Positions 9,415 through 17,705 of a stretch of DNA of 64,000 nt are shown piece by piece; within the stretch, counting starts at the first letter, position 1, and each line of letters starts with the position of its first letter. The notes below the pieces were generated by a model that saw nothing but the letters and a program-made list of their open reading frames with translations, was not told the DNA's origin and ran no database searches. Source of the DNA: Rhizobium sp. BK251 (GTDB lineage: Bacteria > Pseudomonadota > Alphaproteobacteria > Rhizobiales > Rhizobiaceae); the NCBI RefSeq assembly GCF_004345245.1, contig NZ_SLUQ01000002.1, forward strand, positions 558,001-622,000, written 5' to 3'. Made by a program: the position numbers and the translations under genes.

Positions 9415-10050
9415 TCAAGCGGCAATGCGCCTATATCCGGCGGTCACCGCACCCGCTGCAATCAGCAATGTTCCGCCGGTCCGGTTGACTGCGCGCTGGA
9501 CGCTCGCCTTGCGGATCAGGCCGCGCGCCGCGTCGGCGAGAAGTCCGTAGGCGGTTGCGTTGACCATCGCCAGGACGAGGAATGTCGCTTCGAAAACAAG
9601 CATCTGGCCAAGGAAGGCTTTATGCGGGTCGAGGAATTGCGGAACGAAGGCGACGAAGAAGACGATGCTCTTCGGATTGAGAGCCGTGACGGTGAACGCG
9701 TGGGCGAAAATCCGCAGCGACCTGCTTTCCGGCACGTTGTCGTTGTCGCCGATCGGTCCCGAAATGACCGGCGCGCGCCAGAGCTTGATTCCGAGCCAAA
9801 TGAGGTAGGCGCCGCCGATCCATTTCAGGACTGTGAAAAGGGCCGAGGAGGCAGCGAGGATGGCGCCGAGACCGAGGAGAGAAGCCGTCATCGCGGTGAA
9901 GTCGCCCAGCGCGACGCCGGTGACTGTGGCGAGGGTGGCCTTCCGTCCGTGGCTGAGCGCATAGGAGACGACAAGAAGAATTGTCGGGCCGGGAATTGCC
10001 AGCATGATCGCGGATGCGACAACGAACGCGAGCCACGTCTCGATGGTCAT
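9415..10050 (-). CDS. LysE-family amino-acid exporter
   Basis: This hydrophobic 211-residue protein with about six membrane helices has the LysE/RhtB N-terminal signature (AIPGPTILLVVSYALSHGRK) and the family motif GDFTAMTASLLGLGA. It belongs to the family that exports amino acids or homoserine lactone-like compounds; the substrate is not predictable. The start at 10050 is fixed by an AGGAGGAG Shine-Dalgarno 5-6 bases upstream, although the frame stays open to 10293. Confidence 0.9.
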   Translation of the reverse strand: MTIETWLAFVVASAIMLAIPGPTILLVVSYALSHGRKATLATVTGVALGDFTAMTASLLGLGAILAASSALFTVLKWIGGAYLIWLGIKLWRAPVISGPIGDNDNVPESRSLRIFAHAFTVTALNPKSIVFFVAFVPQFLDPHKAFLGQMLVFEATFLVLAMVNATAYGLLADAARGLIRKASVQRAVNRTGGTLLIAAGAVTAGYRRIAA

Positions 10051-10213
10051 GGAATCTCCTCCTAATCCGCTCCGGCAAGGCCTACGGCAACGATGCACTG
10101 CAACCCGCTGGGCTAGGTTCGCCTGATATCCTCCGGCCGGCCTCCGTCCCAAGGAACCGGCGAAGGGGCCGAAGCGCGCGGCCCCGACCCGAGTCCAACG
10201 TTTCGACGCAAAG

Positions 10214-10230
10214 CAAAGACACCGTCTTTG
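10214..10230 (-). terminator. Probable terminator of pfp
   Basis: A perfect 7-bp stem CAAAGAC / GTCTTTG with a 3-base loop lies just beyond the pfp stop. On the minus strand it is followed by CTTTGCG, a short U-rich tail. Confidence 0.5.
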
Positions 10231-10241
10231 CCATCCGTCAA

Positions 10242-11453
10242 TCATGCCTCCCGGTATTTTTGGCCAATGCCATCCATCACTTCGGCGAACCATTTGACGG
10301 ATATGTCGAAATGCTTCCCGCCCTTGATGCGGGGAAATTCGATCGTCCTCAGCTTGCCGTTCTGCCCCTCGTCATGACCGGTGACGCCGGAGACCTTGTT
10401 GAGCGCGCTCTCCACGGCAAGATCCACCATGCCCTGGATGAGGCGCAGGTCCTTGTCATTTGCTGGCGCCGAACGGGCAAAATAGCCTGATTTCTGGACC
10501 ATCGAGCGTTCCGCGCCGAGGATGGCTGCGAACTGCTTCTGGAACCAGTTGCCGACATTGATGGTATCGATCTTCACGTGGCCGAAGGCGTCGCGCTTGA
10601 TGGTCTCGCCTGCGGCTTCCCGTTCCGCAACGATGGCGTCAAGGCAGGCGCCTTCCGAGACGAAGAGCGTGACGTAGCCGACCCGCTCCATGATCTCTTT
10701 CAGGCGCTCGGCTTCCTCGTCGATGTCGAATGCCATCTCCGGCAGGTAGATGCCGTCGATGCCCTTCATCTCGGCGCTCATCATCATGCCGTCGACATAT
10801 TCGTTGCCGCGGGTCTTCTCGACATAGGCCTTGGCAGTGGCGGCGGTCAGCCAGCCGCAATGCCGGCCCATCACCTCGTGGACGACGAGGGTGCGCGGCG
10901 CTGCGCTCTGTTCGTTGCTGACGTTGTCGAAGAAATGCGCGCCGACCTCGGCAGCCGTCCACGCGCCGAGCGACTGGCGGATCGGCACGATGTCATTGTC
11001 GACAGTCTTCGGCAGGCCGACGACGGTAAGGTCATAGCCGTTCGCGCCGAGATAGGCGGCCAGGTCGGCCGCAGTGGTATTGGTGTCGTCGCCGCCGATC
11101 GTATGCAGGATGGTCACTCCGTCTTCGGCCAGCTTGTCGGCTGCGACGCGCAGCGGATTTTCGCCTTCCTTGACCAGGCCGCGCTTCACGCAATCTGCGG
11201 CATTCGTCAGCTTGACGCGACTGTTTCCGATCGGCGAACCGCCGTAGCGGTGCAGCAGGTGGGCCTGCTCGCGCATCCGGCTGTTGATCGCGATCTTTTC
11301 TCCAAGCAGGACGCCCTGATAGCCGGAGCGGTATGCGATCAGCTCGAGTTCCGGCGCGATGTCGCTGTAGCGCTCTATGAGCCCGCCTACTGCCGAAGAC
11401 AAACAGGGTGCGAGGCCTCCGGCGGTCAGCATTGCGACTTTCTGCTTGGCCAT
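10242..11453 (-). CDS. pfp: Pyrophosphate-dependent 6-phosphofructokinase
   Basis: The 403-residue phosphofructokinase shows the PPi-type signature. GGDDT (120-124) has Asp123 where ATP enzymes have Gly, and PKTVDND (148-154) has Lys149; both changes favour pyrophosphate over ATP. The reaction interconverts fructose 6-phosphate and fructose 1,6-bisphosphate reversibly in the cytosol. Rhizobia mostly use the Entner-Doudoroff route, so it may serve mainly gluconeogenesis or the pentose cycle (inference). AAGGAGGAAAC precedes the start. It appears to be a single-gene unit. Confidence 0.94.
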   Translation of the reverse strand: MAKQKVAMLTAGGLAPCLSSAVGGLIERYSDIAPELELIAYRSGYQGVLLGEKIAINSRMREQAHLLHRYGGSPIGNSRVKLTNAADCVKRGLVKEGENPLRVAADKLAEDGVTILHTIGGDDTNTTAADLAAYLGANGYDLTVVGLPKTVDNDIVPIRQSLGAWTAAEVGAHFFDNVSNEQSAAPRTLVVHEVMGRHCGWLTAATAKAYVEKTRGNEYVDGMMMSAEMKGIDGIYLPEMAFDIDEEAERLKEIMERVGYVTLFVSEGACLDAIVAEREAAGETIKRDAFGHVKIDTINVGNWFQKQFAAILGAERSMVQKSGYFARSAPANDKDLRLIQGMVDLAVESALNKVSGVTGHDEGQNGKLRTIEFPRIKGGKHFDISVKWFAEVMDGIGQKYREA

Positions 11454-11827
11454 GTTTCCTCCTTGCGCATCAAAGCGTCATTACGAACTGCCCATTCGCA
11501 GCATGGATGCGACAGGGAAGGAGGGCTGTAAAGTAAAGAATTTACGAAAAGCGCGGCTTTTGCCCGGGCCGGACGGCAGATGCGACGCCTATCGCGAATA
11601 TAATCGTTTCAACGTCGACATGCTCGCCGAGAAGGACTGTGGAAAAGGCAAGCATGGAGAAAAACTGCACAGCACGCTCGACCGGGAGCCTTTCGCGAAG
11701 CTCAGTCGGTGTTCAACCATTACAGAATTGTGAAAAGTGTTTTCGAGTTTGCGATCAATCGCCAGCTTGCAAAGGGGCGGATTAAATGGTCAAGGTTGAT
11801 GTGTGATTTAGAACTGCGAGCCTTTAG
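11454..11827. other. 374-bp divergent intergenic region, pfp / TerB-DnaJ gene
   Basis: No convincing gene was seen. It must hold promoters for both flanking genes, but no clear -35/-10 pair stands out. There is a perfect inverted repeat AAAAGC-GCG-GCTTTT at 11547-11561 and an AT-rich GTAAAGTAAAGAATTTAC stretch just before it, either of which could be a protein site for pfp. Confidence 0.5.
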
Positions 11828-12538
11828 ATGTCGTTCTGGGAAAAACTGCTCAATGCCGTCAGTGGAGCGGCCGGCAATGCTTTGTCGGCGGTGGTGGAGG
11901 CAGTGCGCACGCTTTTCGAAGGCGATCCGGAGACCCGCAGGAAGGTTGCCTTCTCGGTCGCGATAATCGCTCTTTCCGCCAAGATGGCAAAGGTCGACGG
12001 CATCGTGACGGAAAAGGAAGTCGAGGCATTCCGCGAAATCTTCGAATTTCCGCCTGATCAGGCCAAGAACGTTGCACGTCTCTACAATCTCGCCCGACAG
12101 GACGTGGCGGGGTTTGAGGCATATGCGGAAAAGCTGTCGTCGCTCTGCGTGACCTGCGCGGCCAATTGCCCTGTGCTCGAGGACGTGCTGGACGGTCTTT
12201 TCCATATCGCCAAGGCCGACGGGATGATCCACGAAAAGGAAATGGCGTTTCTGGCCCGCATAGCCGAGATTTTCGGCATGACCGAGGAACGGTTCGAGCA
12301 GATCGGTGCCCGGCACGTCTTCATTGATGGCCGGGACCCCTACAAGGTGCTCGGCGTTTCGCGCAACGACGACTTCCCGACCATCCGCCGCCGCTACCAT
12401 GGTCTCGTCTATGAGAACCATCCGGACCGACTGGTCTCGCGTGGCGTTCCGGAGGAGTTCCAGACGATCGCCAATGAGCGCATGGCTGCGCTGAACGCAG
12501 CATACGAGGCGATCGAAAAGGAACGCCGCGCAGCATGA
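11828..12538 (+). CDS. TerB/DjlA-like J-domain protein
   Basis: The 236-residue protein combines an N-terminal TerB-like helical domain (about 30-145, with IVTEKEVEAFREIF and ADGMIHEKEMAFL) and a C-terminal J domain (about 172-236). The latter contains DPYKVLGV and the obligatory HPD (NHPDRL) needed to stimulate DnaK ATPase. This is the soluble part of a DjlA-type co-chaperone, without DjlA's N-terminal membrane helix. Its stop overlaps the amidase start by 4 bp (ATGA), so the two are translationally coupled and may act together in envelope stress or wall recycling (inference). Confidence 0.88.
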   Translation: MSFWEKLLNAVSGAAGNALSAVVEAVRTLFEGDPETRRKVAFSVAIIALSAKMAKVDGIVTEKEVEAFREIFEFPPDQAKNVARLYNLARQDVAGFEAYAEKLSSLCVTCAANCPVLEDVLDGLFHIAKADGMIHEKEMAFLARIAEIFGMTEERFEQIGARHVFIDGRDPYKVLGVSRNDDFPTIRRRYHGLVYENHPDRLVSRGVPEEFQTIANERMAALNAAYEAIEKERRAA

Positions 12539-13296
12539 GTGCCTTCACGGCGGATTTCTCCGCAGCGTTGGTGCAGCCTTCGCCCAATCACGGCGAGCGC
12601 GCGGGCGACGGCAAGCCGGACATGATCATCCTTCACTATACCGGCATGCCCTCGGCCGAGGGAGCGCTTTCCTGGCTCTGTCGGGACGAGAGCCAGGTCT
12701 CCAGCCATTACTTCGTCAACGAGGACGGTACGGTCGTGCAGCTCGTGCCCGAGGCGCGGCGTGCCTGGCATGCGGGCAAAAGCGTGTGGAAGGGCGAGCG
12801 CGACATCAACTCTTCGTCGATCGGCATAGAGATCGCCAATGCCGGCCATCCCGGCGGCCTTCCGGACTTCCCTGACAGGCAGATCGAGGCGGTCATCGGA
12901 TTGTGTCTCGATTGCGGCCAGCGTTGGGCCATCGCGCCGGAAAGGGTGCTCGCCCATTCCGACGTGGCACCGATCCGCAAGGTGGATCCGGGCGAGAAAT
13001 TTCCCTGGGGCAGATTGCATCGGGCAGGGGTCGGGCATTGGGTCGAGCCGACGCCGATTGCGGGTGGGCGATTCTTCCAGCGGGGCGATGCCGGCCAACC
13101 GGTCGAGGCTCTGCAGTCAATGCTGTCGATCTATGGCTATGGCACTGAAATAACGGGAGAGTTTTCCCCGGAGACCGAAGGCGACGTCGCCGCCTTCCAG
13201 CGTCATTTCCGTCAGGAGCGAGTCGACGGAATCGCCGATTTTTCGACGATCGACACGCTGCATCGGCTGCTCACGGCACTTCCACAATACTCCTAG
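12535..13296 (+). CDS. AmpD-like N-acetylmuramoyl-L-alanine amidase with PG-binding domain
   Basis: The 253-residue protein has an Amidase_2 domain (about 15-165). Its zinc ligands are probably His34 (ILHYTGM), His141 (LAHSDVAP) and Asp151 (VDPGEKF), with Glu99 as catalytic acid. A peptidoglycan-binding type 1 domain follows (about 185-250, with DAGQPVEALQSMLSIYGYG). It cleaves the MurNAc-L-Ala bond. No signal peptide is visible, so cytoplasmic recycling of anhydro-muropeptides is likely, although the wall-binding domain is odd for that. The start overlaps the upstream J-domain gene. Confidence 0.92.
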   Translation: MSAFTADFSAALVQPSPNHGERAGDGKPDMIILHYTGMPSAEGALSWLCRDESQVSSHYFVNEDGTVVQLVPEARRAWHAGKSVWKGERDINSSSIGIEIANAGHPGGLPDFPDRQIEAVIGLCLDCGQRWAIAPERVLAHSDVAPIRKVDPGEKFPWGRLHRAGVGHWVEPTPIAGGRFFQRGDAGQPVEALQSMLSIYGYGTEITGEFSPETEGDVAAFQRHFRQERVDGIADFSTIDTLHRLLTALPQYS

Positions 13297-13319
13297 CGAA
13301 ATCTTCCTTAAATTTCGCT
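13295..13319 (+). terminator. Hairpin after the amidase gene
   Basis: An 8-bp perfect stem AGCGAAAT / ATTTCGCT with a 9-base loop starts within the amidase stop codon and is followed by TTGTG. It is a weak intrinsic terminator candidate. Confidence 0.4.
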
Positions 13320-13573
13320 TTGTGTGGCGTGAATTCAGAAAAATATTCCTGAAATCGGCCCGCCACAGCATTTCCATATTATCTCCCAATTGCGATGGTC
13401 TAACGGCGCCCGCTGAACGGCGACCGAATGCTCCCCTGTTTGTTTGTGAGAGACCGGTCGTGAAATGAAACGATGAGGGCAGTTGCGGCACGCGGGGCAA
13501 TATCGTTTGCGTGGCCGTGACAAAAGACGCTTTGCGTTCTCAGGAAGCCTTCTGGCCGGAGACAAAAGACTAC

Positions 13574-14116
13574 ATGAAAAATATGATTGTTGCTGCTGCG
13601 GCATGCGTGAGCGTGCTGCTGACGGGATACGATTGCGCATTTGCAGGGCCGAAGGGCGCTGAGGGTGAAATGAAAGCACTGCCGACGGTGACACGCAACG
13701 TCAGCTATTCTCTGCCGAATGCTTCGGAAGAGCAGTCCAATATCATGAACAATCCTTACTCTGTTCTGATTTCGAAATATGCCGGCCAGTACGGCGTCCC
13801 GGTGGAATTGGCGACCGCCGTCGTACAGGTCGAGAGCAGGTTCAATCCCAATGCCCGCGGCAGCCATGGCGAGATCGGGCTGATGCAGATCAAGCCGGCC
13901 ACGGCACGCATGATGGGCTATTCCGGGAAGGCCAAGGGCCTCTACGATCCCGAAACCAACATCAAGTACGGCATGAAGTACCTCGCCGCGGCGCATGAAC
14001 TCGGCGGTGGCGAGACGTGCGACACGATCCTCAAGTACAATGCCGGCCATGCCGCCACACGCATGAACCCCGTTTCCAAGACCTATTGCGGCAAGGTGCT
14101 GGCGCTCCTCGACTGA
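13574..14116 (+). CDS. Small secreted SLT-domain lytic transglycosylase
   Basis: The 180-residue protein has a signal peptide (about 1-24, ending CAFAG) and a single SLT/lysozyme-like domain (about 60-178). The catalytic Glu87 sits in VQVESRFNP, followed by GEIGLMQIKPATARMMGY and the KYNAG motif. It resembles stand-alone transglycosylases that open murein for secretion or flagellar assembly, but nothing nearby pins the role. The frame extends to 13511; the start at 13574 is chosen for the signal peptide. Confidence 0.9.
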   Translation: MKNMIVAAAACVSVLLTGYDCAFAGPKGAEGEMKALPTVTRNVSYSLPNASEEQSNIMNNPYSVLISKYAGQYGVPVELATAVVQVESRFNPNARGSHGEIGLMQIKPATARMMGYSGKAKGLYDPETNIKYGMKYLAAAHELGGGETCDTILKYNAGHAATRMNPVSKTYCGKVLALLD

Positions 14117-14157
14117 GGATTGGACGGCCAAGATGTCGCATGCTTGCGGCCAATCGA

Positions 14158-14188
14158 ATAGTGCACTATCGACTGCGTGATAGTGCAC
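14158..14188. promoter_or_regulatory. Palindromic operator-like element before the oxidoreductase remnant
   Basis: ATAGTGCACTAT (14158-14169) is a perfect 12-bp palindrome. Its left part ATAGTGCAC recurs at 14180-14188, giving a direct repeat with a 22-bp period (about two helix turns). GTGCACTATC and GATAGTGCAC also form a perfect 10-bp inverted repeat with an 8-bp spacer. It lies 11 bp before the start codon, where a repressor could block initiation. The cognate regulator is unknown. Confidence 0.45.
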
Positions 14189-14198
14189 GAGGTTGGCC

Positions 14199-14857
14199 AT
14201 GGCAGCGGATTTCAAGTATCTGGTCGTTGGACGAGGAATGATGGGCGCGGCTGCGGCCCGGCATCTGGCGAAGCAGGCGGATGGCGTCGGTGTCATCGGA
14301 CCCGATGAACCCCTCGACCGCAAGAGCCACGACGGGGTCTTTGCCAGCCACTATGACGAGGGTCGCATCACCCGGACGATCGATCCGGATGCCGACTGGG
14401 CGCTCCTCGCCAACCGCTCGATCGCTCGCTACGACGAGATCGCCCGCGAGAGCGGGATCGATTTCTACCAGCCGGCGGGCTGCCTCATCGTCGGTGCGAA
14501 GCGCGGCGGGCAGGGCGACTTCATCGAGCGCACGACGACGGCCGCCAAGGCGCTGGGTGTCGAGGCTGGCGTCCTGGACGACCATGCGCTGAGCGCGCGT
14601 TTTCCTTTTTTCTCCTTTCCGACCGGTAGCGAAGGCGTCCACGAAACGACGGGCGCCGCGTCGTCTCCTATACGCCGAGCGGATATCCGATGATCGGCTA
14701 TACGTCCTCGCCGCGGATCGCGGTGCTTACCGGCGGGTGCGGCACGGCCGCCAAGAGTTCCGACGAGATCGGCCGCCTCGGTGCGGAACTGCTTCTCAGA
14801 GGTGGAATCAAGGACGCCGGGTACGCTGCGGATTTTGCAGCCTATTTTCGCCAGTAG
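14199..14857 (+). pseudogene. Remnant of an FAD-dependent oxidoreductase (DAO/sarcosine oxidase-like)
   Basis: The first frame (14199 to about 14640) begins with a dinucleotide-binding fold, KYLVVGRGMMGAAAARHLA, and runs as a DAO-family flavoenzyme to SEGVHE. The frame then changes, and 14652-14857 encodes a typical family C-terminus (SYTPSGYPMIGYT, then VLTGGCGTAAKSSDEIG) ending at TAG 14855-14857. Together this is about 220 residues, whereas relatives have about 370-380. About 150 central residues, including substrate-binding parts, are missing at the frame junction. The gene is therefore dead by internal deletion plus frameshift, but its ribosome-binding site and operator-like sequence remain. 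Confidence 0.85.
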
Positions 14858-14887
14858 GACGGTCGCGCCGCCGAGGCGAATATTTTA

Positions 14888-14916
14888 TTGGAATTTCTCG
14901 GCAGTCTCGGCTATTG
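14888..14916 (+). promoter_or_regulatory. Probable rnpB promoter
   Basis: TTGGAA (14888-14893), a 17-bp spacer and CTATTG (14911-14916) match the rhizobial CTTGAC-N17-CTATAT pattern. They place initiation near 14923, exactly where the RNase P RNA P1 helix begins. Confidence 0.55.
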
Positions 14917-14923
14917 ACCCCCT

Positions 14924-15352
14924 GCCAGTTGGCTGGGCAGCCGCGCTTTACCAATGCCGAAAGGCGGTAGGGTGAGGAAAGTCCGGGCTCCACGGAAGTA
15001 CGGTGCCGGATAACGTCCGGCGAGGGCGACCTCAGGGAAAGTGCCACAGAAAGCAAACCGCCCCGCCTGCTTTTCCGCCGCGAGCAATGCGACGGAAAAG
15101 TTGGCGGGGTAAGGGTGAAAGGGTGGGGTAAGAGCCCACCGCGGGCCTGGCAACAGGAACGGCACGGTAAACCCCACCGGGAGCAAGACCGAATAGGGAT
15201 GACGCGGACGGCGAAAGCCGTCCGGCCTGTTTCCGGGCCAGTCATCCGGGTGGGTTGCGTGAGGCAGTGCGTAAGCGCTGTCCCAGATGAATGGCTGCCA
15301 CGTTCCGGCGCAAGCCGGAGCCATACAGAACCCGGCTTACAGGCCAACTGGC
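14924..15352 (+). ncRNA. rnpB: RNase P RNA (bacterial class A)
   Basis: This is the catalytic RNA of ribonuclease P, which removes 5' leaders from tRNA precursors with the RnpA protein. The ends are set by the P1 helix: GCCAGTTGGC (14924-14933) pairs with GCCAACTGGC (15343-15352). Universal core sequences are present: GAGGAAAGTCCGGGCTCCAC near 14972, CAGAAAGCAAACCGCC near 15047, AGGGTGAAAGGGTG near 15112, and ACAGAACCCGGCTTAC near 15325. The length is about 429 nt, typical for alphaproteobacteria. It lies between the pseudogene and the mraZ leader. Confidence 0.96.
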
Positions 15353-15776
15353 GCTTTATGCCCGACGAGCGATCATCGCGATCGGGCAGGGCGGTTCCAA
15401 ATTGCTGAAAAGGCGCTTCTTTTTCGATCTCCAGAAAATCTGACCGATGACTTTTCGGGATGCTCGCGGGGCCGTTTGGCATGGCGCCGACGCCCGATCC
15501 TAACTCTTTGTTAAACTTAACAGTCCATAAATTATCGGATGCAGCGGCCATTCTCAGGCGGCCGTTCCCATTGACGCCCATACGGTCCCATGCTATCCCA
15601 GAAGCACACTGCACTAGGGCAATTCACGGCCCGATCATCGCAAAGTTCTGGCGGCTTCCTTTGTGGAAGAGCCGGATGGAGATCGTTCCGTCCGGCGTGC
15701 GTATTCGTGACTGATTTCGGGTGCGTCTGCCGGCGGATGGGTGTGCCGGCGTCTTTGGAAACGGATGTACGGCGTG
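15353..15776 (+). other. rnpB trailer and mraZ leader, no gene seen
   Basis: A strong hairpin (TGCCCGA 15359-15365 with TCGGGCA 15382-15388, plus an inner GCGAT/ATCGC) follows rnpB directly and may end or process that RNA, though no T-run follows. The AT-rich block 15501-15540 contains TTGTTA (15508-15513), 17 bp and ATTATC (15531-15536). This is the best-looking promoter for the dcw operon and would leave a leader of about 230 nt. Confidence 0.4.
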
Positions 15777-16214
15777 ATGGACCGCTTCCTGTCGAATGCG
15801 ACCAACAGGATCGATGCGAAGGGACGCGTATCCGTCCCGGCTGCGTTCCGCTCCGTGTTGGCGCGACGCAATATCCAGGAGCTATACTGCTTCCAGGACT
15901 TTGTGTTTCCGGCGATCAGCGCCGGAGGGCCGGAGTTGCTCGAGAGATTCGAGCGGCAGATCGGCGCGGCGGATCCGTTTGCGCCGGATGCGAACCAGAT
16001 GTCGCTCCTGATTCACGGGGGCGGGGTCTTTATGAAGTTCGACGCCGAAGGGCGGCTGATGGTCACGGATTTCATCCGCGACTTCACCGGCATCACCAAC
16101 GAGGTGACCTTCGTCGGCAGGGCGGATCACTTTCAGCTCTGGCGGCCGGAAGCATTCCAGGCCGCTCAGGCGCAGGCAAGGGAGGAGCGAAAGCTGGCGG
16201 GCTCGCGCTCCTGA
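15777..16214 (+). CDS. mraZ: Transcriptional regulator MraZ
   Basis: The 145-residue protein consists of two SpoVT/AbrB-like half-domains. The first has [16 protein letters not shown] (about 8-23), and the second has [17 protein letters not shown] (about 84-100). MraZ forms rings that bind repeats upstream of mraZ and repress dcw transcription in several bacteria. Rhizobial homologues begin at MxRFLSN, which supports the ATG at 15777; in-frame ATGs at 15741 and 15765 are possible. It is the first gene of the cluster, 17 bp before rsmH. Confidence 0.93.
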   Translation: MDRFLSNATNRIDAKGRVSVPAAFRSVLARRNIQELYCFQDFVFPAISAGGPELLERFERQIGAADPFAPDANQMSLLIHGGGVFMKFDAEGRLMVTDFIRDFTGITNEVTFVGRADHFQLWRPEAFQAAQAQAREERKLAGSRS

Positions 16215-16231
16215 TAACACGAGGGAACGGA

Positions 16232-17257
16232 ATGGCGGCGAATCTTGGCGGAGGTTCTTCTGATGCCGATGGCGGACCGGTTCGCCACATTCCGGTTCTT
16301 CTCGACGAGGTCCTTGCCGCGCTTGAGCCGGCGCCCGGCAAGCTCATCCTCGATGGCACCTTTGGGGCCGGCGGCTACACCTCGGCGATCCTCGCGCGCG
16401 GCGCCGATGTCATCGCGCTCGATCGCGATCCCGGGGCGATTGCGGCCGGCGAGGCGCTGGTCGCGAACAGCGGCGGCCGACTGAGGCTCGTCCACTCCCA
16501 ATTTTCCCGATTGGCCGATCATGCGCCGACAGATGGCCTCGATGGCGTGGTGCTCGACATCGGCGTTTCCTCCATGCAGATCGACGAGGCGGAGCGCGGT
16601 TTCTCCTTCCAGAAGAATGGCCCGCTCGACATGCGTATGTCGGGCGCCGGGGTCTCTGCTGCAGACGTCGTCAATCGCGCCAAGCTCGGCGACCTCATTC
16701 GCATCTTCGTTTTCCTAGGCGAGGAAAAACAGGCAACACGCATAGCCCATGCCATAGAGAAGCGGCGGCTCGAGCGGCCCTTCGAAACCACGCGCGATCT
16801 TGCCGGACTGATCGAGGTCGTCACTCCACGCAAGGCCAAGGACAAGATCCATCCGGCAACGCGCGTCTTCCAGGCGCTTCGCGTCTTCGTCAACGACGAA
16901 CTCGGCGAACTCGCGCAGGCGCTTTTTGCCGCCGAGCGCGCGTTGAAACCCGGCGGGCGCCTTGTCGTCGTTACCTTCCATTCGCTCGAGGACCGGATCG
17001 TCAAGAAGTTCTTCGCTGACCGGTCGGGCAAGGCGTCAGGTTCGCGCCATATGCCGATGGTTCATGAGCGCGCGGCGACATTCGAATTCGCGGGCAAGCC
17101 AATGGTGGCTGCTAGCGAAGCGGAGGCGGAGGCCAATCCGAGGGCACGCTCGGCCAAGCTGCGGGCGGCTGTCCGGACCGCAGCTCCGGCGGAAGCGGCG
17201 GATTTTTCCATCTTCGATCTTCCGAATCTCGCCAGTCTGGAAAGGCTCGGGAACTGA
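16232..17257 (+). CDS. rsmH: 16S rRNA (cytosine(1402)-N4)-methyltransferase RsmH
   Basis: The 341-residue SAM methyltransferase (former MraW) has HIPVLLDEV near residue 18, [11 protein letters not shown] as SAM loop, [12 protein letters not shown], and the C-terminal [16 protein letters not shown]. It methylates N4 of C1402 in the ribosomal P site. The start at 16232 is chosen for GAGGG six bases upstream and for the family N-terminus. The frame stays open back into mraZ (to 15590), but that extension overlaps mraZ in another phase and is not coding. One base separates its stop from ftsL. Confidence 0.95.
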   Translation: MAANLGGGSSDADGGPVRHIPVLLDEVLAALEPAPGKLILDGTFGAGGYTSAILARGADVIALDRDPGAIAAGEALVANSGGRLRLVHSQFSRLADHAPTDGLDGVVLDIGVSSMQIDEAERGFSFQKNGPLDMRMSGAGVSAADVVNRAKLGDLIRIFVFLGEEKQATRIAHAIEKRRLERPFETTRDLAGLIEVVTPRKAKDKIHPATRVFQALRVFVNDELGELAQALFAAERALKPGGRLVVVTFHSLEDRIVKKFFADRSGKASGSRHMPMVHERAATFEFAGKPMVAASEAEAEANPRARSAKLRAAVRTAAPAEAADFSIFDLPNLASLERLGN

Positions 17258-17258
17258 C

Positions 17259-17705
17259 ATGCTAAGAACTTTCGACATAGTCCTTGTCGGCGTCATGACC
17301 GCTACGGCGGCACTGACCTACACGATCAAGCACCGGGCGGAGCTGAAACTCGAGGAGGTCCACCGCCTGGAGGCGGAGATCAAGCTCGAGAAGGATACGA
17401 TCGACCTCCTGCGGGCGGACTGGGCGCTTCTGACGCAGCCGAACCGCCTGCAGCGACTGGCCGATGTCTATGGCGCCGAGTTGAAACTGCAGCCCACCTT
17501 ATCGACCTCGCTCGTCCATCCCTCCGAGCTGCCGATGCTGCGTTCGCAGCTGCCGCAGCCTGACGAGCTGGAAGCAAAGGACGGCAAGTCCAAGGCAGTG
17601 CCGCCTGCCGCCGCCGCCGAAGCGAAGGCGAAGACGATGCCGCTGCCCGTGCCGAGGGGCGGCGAGGAAACAGACATGATCTCAACGGGATCGGTGGAGG
17701 ACTGA
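17259..17705 (+). CDS. ftsL: Cell division protein FtsL
   Basis: The 148-residue bitopic protein has one membrane helix near the N-terminus (about 5-22) and a coiled-coil-like periplasmic segment (KLEEVHRLEAEIKLEKDTI). The FtsL-type LLRADWALLTQPNRLQRLA motif follows, then a poorly conserved Ala/Lys/Pro-rich tail. FtsL pairs with FtsB/DivIC and FtsQ to license septal synthesis by FtsWI. Its position between rsmH and ftsI is diagnostic. Its stop overlaps the ftsI start by one base (TGATG), so translation is probably coupled. Confidence 0.9.
   Translation: MLRTFDIVLVGVMTATAALTYTIKHRAELKLEEVHRLEAEIKLEKDTIDLLRADWALLTQPNRLQRLADVYGAELKLQPTLSTSLVHPSELPMLRSQLPQPDELEAKDGKSKAVPPAAAAEAKAKTMPLPVPRGGEETDMISTGSVED

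Noticed and set aside
9415..10293. Long N-terminal form of the LysE protein (292 residues)
   Set aside because: The extra 81 residues are not membrane- or family-like, and AGGAGGAG marks the start at 10050.
15590..16231. N-terminal extension of rsmH by 214 residues
   Set aside because: It overlaps mraZ in another phase, has no family resemblance, and a good Shine-Dalgarno marks the ATG at 16232.
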